From contig JAUYDB010000230.1 in assembly GCA_030691985.1 (NCBI GenBank), positions 1-7,482 on the forward strand: DNA of 7,482 bases, in the 5' to 3' direction. The DNA comes from Candidatus Omnitrophota bacterium. Its GTDB lineage: Bacteria > Omnitrophota > Gorgyraeia > 2-01-FULL-45-10. A program made the translations under genes and the position numbers. The notes under the pieces were generated by a model that was given only the letters and a program-made list of their open reading frames with translations, ran no database searches and was not told the origin of the DNA. Position 1 is the first letter of the stretch, and every line of letters starts with the position of its first letter. Shown here piece after piece: positions 1 to 5,160 of the stretch.

Positions 1-177
1 TTCGCGGCGGCCGTCCTTCTTTATGACCCTTAAGAGAACCCTCTCGACATACTCGTAAGTGGTAAACCGCTTTTTACAACGCAGACATTCTCTGCGCCGT
101 CTTACACTCGAGCCGTTTTTAGAGATCCTTGAATCTAAAACACAATCTTTCCGGCTTCCGCAATATGGTCATCTCAT
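1..177 (-). CDS. nrdR: Transcriptional repressor NrdR, 5' part, with in-frame TGA at codon 3
   Basis: NrdR is a zinc-ribbon/ATP-cone repressor of ribonucleotide reductase genes. The 59 codons visible run off the left edge, so the ATP-cone is mostly outside. Reading from ATG at 177, the zinc ribbon is clear: PYCG at residues 4-7, VLDSR at 13-17, VRRRRECLRCKKRFTTYE at 25-42, with C6, C31 and C34 at the family positions. Codon 3, where the first zinc cysteine belongs (MRCPYCG in relatives), reads TGA (171-169). A TAA lies in frame directly upstream (183-181), so there is no longer N-terminus, and no good start codon lies between the TGA and C6. No clear Shine-Dalgarno is seen. The identification as nrdR is secure. 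Whether it is translated through selenocysteine, is a damaged gene, or carries a sequence error (one base from TGC or TGT) is open. It lies downstream of glyA and comEB, a common neighbourhood for nrdR. Confidence 0.85.
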
Positions 178-194
178 GGTTTAGTCAATAGACT

Positions 195-210
195 CTTTTT
201 AGCGTATAGC
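195..210. repeat. Copy of the agcgtatag/ctatacgct dispersed repeat
   Basis: A 16-base stretch, ctttttagcgtatagc, is repeated exactly at 6643-6658 at the other end of the window, where further inverted copies of its core (ctatacgct) follow. It sits 18 bases upstream of the nrdR start, so in the nrdR transcript it would be leader sequence. No function is evident. Confidence 0.7.
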
Positions 211-233
211 AAATAGTTCATAACGTTGGAAAT

Positions 234-334
234 ATGGGGACTGTCCCAAAAGCGCCTATCTCGTGTTGATACTTCGACAAAAGCTCAGTATCAACCCTGA
301 GCGAAGTCGAAGGGTTGAATGGGACTGTCCCCAT
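234..334. repeat. Nested inverted-repeat element bounded by GGGACTGTCCC
   Basis: The ends are ATGGGGACTGTCCC (234-247) and GGGACTGTCCCCAT (321-334), inverted copies differing only at the centre; each is itself near-palindromic (GGGAC-T-GTCCC). Inside are two further perfect stems: GTTGATACT (265-273) with AGTATCAAC (287-295), and CAACCCT (292-298) with AGGGTTG (311-317). The core ctgagcgaagtcgaaggg resembles a palindromic sequence dispersed in many bacterial genomes. It has no coding capacity and looks like a small non-autonomous repeat upstream of nrdR. The rest of 178-401 shows no gene. Confidence 0.65.
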
Positions 335-372
335 TTTTCATTTAACGACGAATAAGTCTGTTCTATTTTTGC

Positions 373-396
373 GAAGAACGACATGACGGGTTCTTC
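373..396. other. Hairpin downstream of the small lipoprotein gene
   Basis: GAAGAAC (373-379) and GTTCTTC (390-396) form a perfect 7-bp stem about 6 bases past the lipoprotein stop. No T run follows on the minus strand, so it is not a standard Rho-independent terminator. It could be a 3' stabilising structure or chance. Confidence 0.35.
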
Positions 397-401
397 CATC
401 C

Positions 402-581
402 TCAAAACTGTTTTGTTATGCTCGCGACACCCAGGTCTTCTATGCCTGCGATCGTGTCTTTGGTTATTTCAAGCCCTCCCTCCTTCAGAGGGATATCCGC
501 GCAGCCGCCCAACAACACACAAATCAAGACGATCAAGGCCATTATAATTATTTCGGCCCTCTGTATCAATATTCTATCCAT
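402..581 (-). CDS. Small predicted lipoprotein overlapping the upstream secreted-protein gene
   Basis: This 59-residue frame starts at ATG 581 inside the last codons of the preceding gene (16-base overlap, as expected for translational coupling) and ends at TGA 404-402. The N-terminus has two arginines (R3, R8), then a hydrophobic stretch ending in a lipobox, VLLGGC, with the lipidated cysteine at residue 27. The mature part is about 33 residues (CADIPLKEGGLEITKDTIAG and onwards, ending SITKQF). A second in-frame ATG at 542 would give a 46-residue product with the same lipobox but no basic n-region; neither start has a strong Shine-Dalgarno. I do not recognise a family. The lipobox and the overlap with a signal-peptide-bearing partner argue that it is real and exported to a membrane. 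A chance frame cannot be excluded because it is so short. Confidence 0.5.
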   Translation of the reverse strand: MDRILIQRAEIIIMALIVLICVLLGGCADIPLKEGGLEITKDTIAGIEDLGVASITKQF

Positions 582-874
582 ACATCCGGCAGGCCGTCGC
601 CGTTTGTATCCCTCTCCGTCTTCGCAGGCCTGCCTTTATCATACGTCACCCATTCGTCAGTTTTACCATCGGCGTTTCTGTCCAGCTCCGTCTTTTTAAT
701 ATTACCGGTTGTATCGTAAACTTCCGTCCTGTCAACCTTACCATCATAGTTGGAGTCGGTGGAGACCTTCTTGGGCATAATAACTTCTTCTCCGGCTTTT
801 TTCTCCTCCGCGCTTAAAGCAGGTGTGAAAATAGACGCCGCAAAAATAACCGCTATCAATAAAAGCTTCTCCAT
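566..874 (-). CDS. Small secreted protein with three EF-hand/dockerin-like Ca-binding loops
   Basis: This 102-residue protein starts with a Sec signal peptide (K3, hydrophobic core LLLIAVIFAASIF, likely cleavage after ALSA at about residue 22) and so should be exported. The rest is three repeats of 24-25 residues, each holding a DxNxDGxxD calcium-type loop: D40-SNYDGKV-D48, D65-RNADGKT-D73 and D89-TNGDGLP-D97, followed by an aromatic-rich strand (EVYD, EWVTYD, VWIEY). The loops resemble isolated EF-hand/dockerin or thrombospondin type 3 loops without the flanking helices of a canonical EF-hand pair, so calcium binding is inferred. A strong Shine-Dalgarno, AAAGGAGGT (889-881), fixes the start. 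Its 3' end overlaps the small lipoprotein gene. The pair sits between comEB and nrdR, with no evident link to nucleotide metabolism, and looks like an accessory insertion. Function is unknown. Confidence 0.82.
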   Translation of the reverse strand: MEKLLLIAVIFAASIFTPALSAEEKKAGEEVIMPKKVSTDSNYDGKVDRTEVYDTTGNIKKTELDRNADGKTDEWVTYDKGRPAKTERDTNGDGLPDVWIEY

Positions 875-880
875 CCGCGA

Positions 881-889
881 ACCTCCTTT
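881..889 (-). promoter_or_regulatory. Strong ribosome binding site of the secreted repeat protein
   Basis: AAAGGAGGT lies 6 bases before the ATG at 874. It is the best Shine-Dalgarno match in the window and decides this start. It stands out because the neighbouring housekeeping genes mostly have weak or coupled starts. Confidence 0.8.
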
Positions 890-895
890 ATTTTG

Positions 896-1011
896 AAGTA
901 ACCTGAAACCAGTAACCAGATACCAGATTCAGGTTAAATAGCTTATTCTGGTTACTGTACTTCCCTCGACTTCGCTCGGGACTCCCTTCGGTCGCTGGTT
1001 TCTGGTTACTT
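896..1011. repeat. Nested inverted-repeat element (aagtaacc...ggttactt)
   Basis: The outer arms are 17 bases with one mismatch: AAGTAACCTGAAACCAG (896-912) against CTGGTTTCTGGTTACTT (995-1011). Within it, TAACCTGAA (899-907) pairs perfectly with TTCAGGTTA (928-936), and CAGTAACCAGA (910-920) with TCTGGTTACTG (947-957). The centre, cctcgacttcgctcgggactcc, is related to the gcgaagtcgaaggg core at 302-314. The element fills the gap between comEB and the secreted protein gene. It looks like a small non-autonomous mobile or REP-type repeat with no coding capacity. Confidence 0.75.
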
Positions 1012-1512
1012 TTAAGTCTTGTGACGCCCTGTTAACATCCTCATCCTGACATTAGCCTTCCTTAAAAACTCTTTCGACATGCTGTCAGGGTATGAACCTT
1101 TTATGATAACTTCTTTAATACCCGCGTTTATTATCATCTTGGCGCATATTATACAGGGTTGAATCGTCGAGTAGAGGCTCGCGCCTTTTAAGCTGGTCCC
1201 ATGCAGCGCCGCCTGCAATAAAGCATTCTGCTCCCCGTGCAGCCCGCGGCATAATTCATGCCTTTCGCCTGATGGTATCTTGAGTTTCTCCCGGATGCAT
1301 CCTATGATACTGCAATGCGCTATTTTGCTCGGCGCCCCATTATAGCCGGTCGCGAGGATTCGCCTGTCTTTTACAAGAACGGCGCCGACATTGCGCCTCA
1401 AACATGTCGAGCGTTTGGAGACGAGCTCGGCGATGCCCATGAAGTACTCGTCCCACGAAGGTCGTTTCGTCGTCCGTCGTCCGTCGTCCGTCGTCCGTCC
1501 AGCTTTTCTCAC
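1012..1512 (-). CDS. comEB: dCMP deaminase (ComEB family)
   Basis: This zinc-dependent deaminase converts dCMP to dUMP for thymidylate synthesis. Conserved blocks are clear: WDEYFMGIAELVSKRSTC (20-37), VGAVLVKDRRILATGYNG (42-59), SGERHELCRGLHGEQNA (81-97) with H92-G-E94 (HAE in most relatives; E94 the proton shuttle) and P119-C120-I-I-C123 completing the catalytic zinc site. The start is GTG at 1512, overlapping the glyA TGA by three bases, so it is probably translationally coupled. Residues 5-16 (GRTTDDGRRTTK) are encoded largely by a 7-bp tandem repeat and have no counterpart in relatives, which begin a few residues before the WxxYFM block; no other start lies between the repeat and W20. 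Copy-number change in the repeat would shift the frame. The C-terminus runs into the edge of the 896-1011 repeat. Confidence 0.92.
   Translation of the reverse strand: MRKAGRTTDDGRRTTKRPSWDEYFMGIAELVSKRSTCLRRNVGAVLVKDRRILATGYNGAPSKIAHCSIIGCIREKLKIPSGERHELCRGLHGEQNALLQAALHGTSLKGASLYSTIQPCIICAKMIINAGIKEVIIKGSYPDSMSKEFLRKANVRMRMLTGRHKT
1468..1500. repeat. Heptamer tandem repeat (CGTCGTC) in the comEB 5' coding region
   Basis: Four perfect head-to-tail copies of CGTCGTC (1468-1495) are followed by a partial copy (cgtc, 1496-1499). It lies between the GTG start of comEB and its first conserved residues. The unit length of 7 is not divisible by 3, so each unit gained or lost changes the frame. Similar gtcgtccgtc strings are common intergenic repeats in some uncultured bacteria, so it may be an intergenic repeat captured into the coding sequence. 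Confidence 0.9.
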
Positions 1513-2777
1513 TCTCTCTCAAGCCTCCTTATAAGTCCTTTATACAGTGGAAATTTTTTCACTAATTTTTTGACGCCGTTTCGGACCTCGCCTGCAACCT
1601 TTTCGTCCCCCGGATTTGACAATACCTTATGTATGAGGCGCGCTATCTCCTTCATCTCGGGTTCCCTCATGCCGCGCGTGGTTACGGCAGGGGTACCTAT
1701 ACGGATGCCGCTGGCCACAAAAGGAGATTTTGAGTCAAACGGTATAAGATTTTTATTGATAGTAATGTCCGCCCTGTCCAGGAATGTCGACGCATCTTTA
1801 CCCGTTATATTTTTATCGGTCAGGTCCACCAGAAAGAGGTGGGTATCGGTGCCGCCGGCCACTATCCTGTAGCCGAATTTGGCGATGCTCTGACAAAGCG
1901 TCTTCGCGTTCTTGAGTATCTGGGCCTGGTACTTTTTGAATTCCGGCTTAAGCGCTTCTTTAAAACATACCGCCTTGGCGGCTATGACATGCATAAGCGC
2001 CCCTCCTTGAAGGCCGGGAAAGACCTCCATGTCTATTTTCTTGCCAAACTCTTTGGCGCACATTATGAACCCGCCCCTCGGGCCCCGCATCGTCTTGTGG
2101 GTCGTGGACGTGACAAATTCCGCGTATTCTACCGGATTCTGATGAAGCCCCCCGGCGACAAGTCCCGCTATGTGCGCTATATCGACAAAGAGAAACGCCC
2201 CCACCGAATCCGCTATCTGCCTGAATTTTTTAAAATCTATTGAGCGCGGATAGGCGGAAGCGCCGGCAAGGATCATCTTCGGGGCATACCTCTTCGCGAT
2301 CTCGGCGATCTCGTCGTAGTCGAGCATCTCGGTCTTCCGGTTTACGCCGTATGAGACTATCTTATAAAATTTCCCCGAGAAGCTATGGGGATGGCCGTGG
2401 GAGAGATGGCCGCCGCATGCCAGATCCATCGCAAGCACTGTATCACCCGGTTTTAACATGGCGAAATATATCGCCATATTAGCCTGGGTTCCGGAATGCG
2501 GCTGGACATTGACATGTTCGGCGCCAAAGAGCGACTTTGCCCGCTCTATCGCGATTCTCTCGACTATATCCACATTACAGCAGCCGTTATACCAGCGCGC
2601 ATCAGGATACCCTTCCGCGTATTTATTGGTCAGGCATGACCCCTGGGCCTCCATGACATCCTCGCTCACAAAATTCTCGCTCGCTATCAATTCCAGGTTG
2701 TCGTTTTCGCGTTTCGTTTCATCGAGGATCGCTTTAAAAATTTCAGGATCTTTTCTTTTGAGGTCTCCCATAATCAT
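1509..2777 (-). CDS. glyA: Serine hydroxymethyltransferase
   Basis: This PLP enzyme interconverts serine plus tetrahydrofolate with glycine plus 5,10-methylene-tetrahydrofolate in the cytosol. At 422 residues it is full length. Landmarks are ELIASENFVS (29-38), NKYAEGYP (51-58), VQPHSGTQAN (91-100), GGHLSHG (122-128), FVDIAHIAGL (197-206), the PLP lysine K228 in TSTTHKTMRGPRGG, and SGIRIGTPAVTTRG (356-369). A few usually conserved positions differ (GCCNVD at 65-70 where most have GCExVD; QGGALMH at 257-263 for QGGPLMH), but catalytic residues are intact. ATG at 2777 overlaps the rpiB stop (ATGA), with AAGGA just upstream; an ATG two codons later is an alternative. Its 3' end overlaps comEB. 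It supplies glycine to PurD and the one-carbon unit that thymidylate synthase adds to dUMP, linking its neighbours. Confidence 0.97.
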   Translation of the reverse strand: MIMGDLKRKDPEIFKAILDETKRENDNLELIASENFVSEDVMEAQGSCLTNKYAEGYPDARWYNGCCNVDIVERIAIERAKSLFGAEHVNVQPHSGTQANMAIYFAMLKPGDTVLAMDLACGGHLSHGHPHSFSGKFYKIVSYGVNRKTEMLDYDEIAEIAKRYAPKMILAGASAYPRSIDFKKFRQIADSVGAFLFVDIAHIAGLVAGGLHQNPVEYAEFVTSTTHKTMRGPRGGFIMCAKEFGKKIDMEVFPGLQGGALMHVIAAKAVCFKEALKPEFKKYQAQILKNAKTLCQSIAKFGYRIVAGGTDTHLFLVDLTDKNITGKDASTFLDRADITINKNLIPFDSKSPFVASGIRIGTPAVTTRGMREPEMKEIARLIHKVLSNPGDEKVAGEVRNGVKKLVKKFPLYKGLIRRLERE

Positions 2778-3226
2778 TGTTCCTTAAGTTTGGCTTCTAT
2801 ATCTTTAATCTGTTTTACGCGCCGCGCATGGCGCTCATCGATATGCTCGGCCTTAAGCCATACCTTCAATATATCTTTCGCTTTTTTAAAATCCGTATAA
2901 TTAGCGGCCAGAACTATGATATTGCAGTCGTTGTGCTCTCTGGAAGATTTGGCTAGATCAATGTTATAGCATACCGCCGCCCTGATCCCGTGAAGCTTAT
3001 TCGCGATTATCGCCATCCCTACGCCGGTTTTGCAGATCAGTACGCCTCTTTCGGCCTTGCCTTTACTAACGGCTTGCGCAAGCTCAAAACCGATAAGCGG
3101 ATAATCGCATGACCCTTTGGAATGCGTCCCAAAATCTTCCACGGTACATCCTTCCTCTTTTAGAAATCCGGATATCAAATTCTTTAATTCGTAACCTCCG
3201 TGGTCGCTGCCCAATGCTATCTTCAC
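2774..3226 (-). CDS. rpiB: Ribose 5-phosphate isomerase B
   Basis: RpiB isomerises ribulose 5-phosphate and ribose 5-phosphate in the pentose phosphate pathway, feeding PRPP and hence purine synthesis. I choose GTG at 3226 because it gives 150 residues beginning MKIALGSDHGG, the usual RpiB N-terminus; an in-frame ATG at 3271 would add 15 unconserved residues partly encoded by an intergenic repeat. A G-rich AAGGGGGGG stretch precedes the GTG. Active-site residues are visible: D8-H9, D41-Y-P, the nucleophile C65 in LICKTGVG with T67, H98 in EHND, and R132 and R136 for phosphate. LICGTG is more usual, so K66 is a minor deviation. It overlaps glyA by 4 bases (ATGA). An AT-rich repeat region separates it from the phosphatase gene upstream. 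Confidence 0.94.
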   Translation of the reverse strand: MKIALGSDHGGYELKNLISGFLKEEGCTVEDFGTHSKGSCDYPLIGFELAQAVSKGKAERGVLICKTGVGMAIIANKLHGIRAAVCYNIDLAKSSREHNDCNIIVLAANYTDFKKAKDILKVWLKAEHIDERHARRVKQIKDIEAKLKEQ

Positions 3227-3264
3227 CTTCGCCCCCCCTTTTTTCCTCTCATGCTGCTGGCTAA

Positions 3265-3413
3265 ATTCCAATAACCAAATCCTAAATCACAAATAATATC
3301 CAAATTCCAATTACCAATCCCTCTGAGCTTTCAGCTTTGGGCTAATTTAACTGTGACTTGGTGCTTGTTATTTGGAATTTATTTGAAATTTGGTGCTTGT
3401 GATTTGGAATTTC
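3265..3413. repeat. AT-rich diverged inverted-repeat region upstream of rpiB
   Basis: Short words recur in both orientations: aaatcacaa (3284-3292) against ttgtgattt (3397-3405), and ccaaattccaa (about 3300-3310) against ttggaattt copies near 3372-3380 and 3404-3412; tggtgcttgt occurs at 3391-3400 with a near copy at 3359-3368. The composition is much more AT-rich than the genes. It looks like a decayed non-autonomous element or REP cluster. No gene is visible between 3227 and 3444. Confidence 0.55.
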
Positions 3414-3444
3414 AAAGAACTGGTTCTGTGACAATTTATATCCA

Positions 3445-3918
3445 TTATAATTTTTGCGCAATCCTCTCTATTTGATTTTTTATGACGCCCAGGCATATCC
3501 TGTATCCCTCCATGGACATCCCTAACGGATCCTGGACCCCGTGCTTATTCGAACCCCTGTCTTTTTCATCTGTCCAGAATTCCGTCAGTAAATATGTTTT
3601 CGGGGAAGCCTCGGGCACCATGCTCACGACCATATCTTTGTGCATCCTTTCCATCACGAGTATGAGGTCAGCGCCTTCTATGAGATTTCTTGTTAAATTC
3701 TTCGAGCGGTGAGAGGATACATCTATGCCTTCCTTGTTCATAACCTCTATTGTCTCCGGCGTAGGAGGCTGGCCTGAATAGTTCATTACCCCGGCCGAAT
3801 CAACCTCAATCGTTTCCTTCTCGAGTTCTTTCAAATATTTTTTCAATAACCCCTCTGCCATCACCGAGCGGCAGCTGTTGCCCGTACATACGAAAAGGAC
3901 GGATTTAATGTCGTTCAT
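3445..3918 (-). CDS. Low-molecular-weight protein phosphatase (LMW-PTP/YwlE-like)
   Basis: This 157-residue protein has the LMW-PTP fold signature at its N-terminus: a P-loop VLFVCTGNSCRS with nucleophile C11 and R17 (CX5R, numbered from the ATG at 3918) and a general-acid aspartate in QDPLG near residue 130. A TTG four codons upstream (3930) is the other possible start; neither has a clear Shine-Dalgarno. The residue that is Ile in classical tyrosine phosphatases and Thr (T11) in the arginine phosphatase YwlE is Ser here, so the substrate is uncertain. There is no extra cysteine pair of thioredoxin-linked arsenate reductase in the expected region. Its place between tsaC and rpiB matches ywlE between ywlC and ywlF in Bacillus subtilis, which favours a YwlE-type role; that is inference. 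It ends at TAA 3447-3445. Confidence 0.9.
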   Translation of the reverse strand: MNDIKSVLFVCTGNSCRSVMAEGLLKKYLKELEKETIEVDSAGVMNYSGQPPTPETIEVMNKEGIDVSSHRSKNLTRNLIEGADLILVMERMHKDMVVSMVPEASPKTYLLTEFWTDEKDRGSNKHGVQDPLGMSMEGYRICLGVIKNQIERIAQKL

Positions 3919-3941
3919 AGTTAGAGTCAAAAACTCATGTT

Positions 3942-3991
3942 TAGCTGTCAGCTCTCAGCCGTCAGCTTTCAGCAAAAAAAGCTGATAGCTA
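3942..3991. repeat. Tandem and inverted GTCAGCT repeat with A7 loop
   Basis: Two overlapping 16-base units, gctgtcagctctcagc (3944-3959) and gccgtcagctttcagc (3958-3973), match at 14 positions. gctttcagc (3965-3973) pairs with gctgatagc (3981-3989) with one mismatch around a loop of seven A; tagctgtcagct (3942-3953) also pairs with agctgatagcta (3980-3991) with one mismatch. It occupies the tsaC-phosphatase gap. The T run is in the loop rather than after the stem on the minus strand, so it is not a typical terminator. Confidence 0.7.
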
Positions 3992-3997
3992 ACACAG

Positions 3998-4615
3998 CTA
4001 TAACGAGGCAAAAAGCTCTCTCCTGGATATTGCGCCCTCACGCAACACCTTCGGCGGCGTTACAGTCAGGTCTACTACCGTAGATTCAATTCCCTCGTCT
4101 GTCCGGCCGCCGTCTATCAGAAGGTCTATTTTAGACCTCAGGCCGCGTAAGACATCTTCCGGGCGCGCCGGCGCTCTACTGCCGCTAATATTAGCGCTCG
4201 GCGCGACTATAGGAACCTTTGATATCCTGATAAGCTCCGATGCTATCCGGTTCGAAGGCATTCTAAAGCCAATCTTGGCGCCTGATCTCGAGCGCAATAT
4301 TATGGTGAGCGGCCCGGGCCAGAATTTGTCAATCAGCCGTTTCGCTTCACGGGTAACCTTACAACCCATCCTGGCCATGGCCGATACTCGCGCAATATGC
4401 ACGGTAAAAGGCTTGCGCCGCGGCCTTTTCTTTACCTTATATAACCTGGCAATCGCTTTTTTATCCAGGAGATTGGCCGCGATGCCGTAGACCGTTTCAG
4501 TGGGAAACGCTACCAGCCTGCCTTCCCTTATCTCTTTAGCGCAATAAGCCAGCGCCCGCTTATCGGGATCTTTCGGATCTAATTTTATAACAAGCGTCTT
4601 TTTCAAGGAACTCAT
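3998..4615 (-). CDS. tsaC: L-threonylcarbamoyl-AMP synthase (TsaC/YrdC domain)
   Basis: This cytosolic enzyme makes threonylcarbamoyl-AMP from threonine, bicarbonate and ATP, the first step of t6A37 modification of ANN-decoding tRNAs. The YrdC/Sua5 signature is complete: FPTETVYGIAANL (37-49), KVKKRPRRKPF (60-70), FWPGPLTIIL (98-107), VAPSANISG (137-145) and GRTDEGIESTVVDL (170-183), then LREGAIS (191-197). At 205 residues it is the short TsaC type, without the C-terminal Sua5 domain. The ATG at 4615 begins one base after the purE TGA, so translation is probably coupled; no independent Shine-Dalgarno is evident. The stop is TAG (4000-3998), inside a ctataacgag word that also occurs at both ends of purD. 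In Bacillus subtilis the homologue ywlC likewise heads the ywl-glyA region. Confidence 0.95.
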   Translation of the reverse strand: MSSLKKTLVIKLDPKDPDKRALAYCAKEIREGRLVAFPTETVYGIAANLLDKKAIARLYKVKKRPRRKPFTVHIARVSAMARMGCKVTREAKRLIDKFWPGPLTIILRSRSGAKIGFRMPSNRIASELIRISKVPIVAPSANISGSRAPARPEDVLRGLRSKIDLLIDGGRTDEGIESTVVDLTVTPPKVLREGAISRRELFASL

Positions 4616-4616
4616 A

Positions 4617-5108
4617 TCAGCGTTTCAGGTTTTTTCGCCTTACGCTTTCGGCGAGACCTTTCTTAAAGCCCTCCAGAGCCTTCTCTATTCTTTTATCCTG
4701 AAGGCTTAATATTTGCAAGGCCAGGATTGCCGCGTTTTTAGCTCCGGACTTGCCTATCGTCACCGTGGCTACCGGAACGCCGGACGGCATTTGAACTGTC
4801 GAAAATAGCGAGTCTATTCCTTTCAGCTCCTTCGTCTCCATCGGAACGCCTATAACAGGAATGGTCGTGTGGCTCGCGATCACACCGGCCAGATGCGCCG
4901 CGCCGCCGGCGCCCGCGATTATGATCTTTACTCCTTTTGCCCTCGCTCTCTTGGCAAATCTCATAACATCATCGGGTGAGCGGTGCGCGGAGAGTATCTT
5001 TGTCTCATAGCGGACACCGTATTGTCCCAGCAATTTTTCGGCTTCGCTCATAACAGGCAGGTCTGAATCGCTCCCCATCACAATCGCAACTGCCGCCTTG
5101 TGTCGCAT
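4617..5108 (-). CDS. purE: N5-carboxyaminoimidazole ribonucleotide mutase (class I PurE)
   Basis: PurE moves the carboxyl group of N5-CAIR to C4, giving CAIR in purine biosynthesis. Class I motifs are present in order: IVMGSDSDLPVM (9-20), ILSAHRSPDD (38-47) with catalytic H42, AGAGGAAHLAGVIASHTTIPVIGVP (65-89), and FSTVQMPSGVPVATVTIG (102-119), with the GAKNAA segment at 122-127. Its 163 residues match the family's usual length. Class I PurE works with PurK, which is not in this window. The ATG at 5108 has a good Shine-Dalgarno (TAGGAGA at 5120-5114, 5 bases upstream), so the gene has its own ribosome entry after the long palindromic gap behind purD. It ends in TGA one base before tsaC. Confidence 0.96.
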   Translation of the reverse strand: MRHKAAVAIVMGSDSDLPVMSEAEKLLGQYGVRYETKILSAHRSPDDVMRFAKRARAKGVKIIIAGAGGAAHLAGVIASHTTIPVIGVPMETKELKGIDSLFSTVQMPSGVPVATVTIGKSGAKNAAILALQILSLQDKRIEKALEGFKKGLAESVRRKNLKR

Positions 5109-5113
5109 TTTTG

Positions 5114-5120
5114 TCTCCTA
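5114..5120 (-). promoter_or_regulatory. Ribosome binding site of purE
   Basis: TAGGAGA lies 5 bases upstream of the purE ATG and fixes the start, allowing independent initiation despite the 150-base palindrome between purD and purE. Confidence 0.7.
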
Positions 5121-5160
5121 ATAATTATTAACAGTCAATGCTTCTCTATTCTTCTGACTT

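Noticed and set aside
120..168. Bacterial SECIS hairpin after the nrdR TGA
   Set aside because: Only a 3-bp triloop stem and a distant 5-6 bp stem can be drawn by eye; neither has the usual spacing and loop, so I do not annotate one.
1..177. Genome-wide reassignment of TGA to a sense codon
   Set aside because: TGA correctly terminates glyA, rpiB, purE and both small secreted genes at the expected family lengths or overlaps.
402..542. Small lipoprotein as an entericidin homologue
   Set aside because: Size and lipobox are similar, but the mature sequence shows none of the entericidin features I know, so no family is assigned.
418..699. Plus-strand 93-codon frame across the small secreted genes
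   Set aside because: The minus strand here has a signal peptide, repeated DxNxDGxxD loops and a lipobox; the plus-strand product is low-complexity with no such features.
1468..1500. CRISPR-like array
   Set aside because: The unit is 7 bases with no spacers; it is a simple tandem repeat.
1315..2787. Several long plus-strand frames opposite comEB and glyA
   Set aside because: They are antisense shadows of strongly conserved minus-strand genes, with no recognisable domains and no ribosome binding sites.
3965..3989. Rho-independent terminator between tsaC and the phosphatase gene
   Set aside because: The homopolymer run is the loop of the hairpin, not a T tract after the stem on the transcribed strand.
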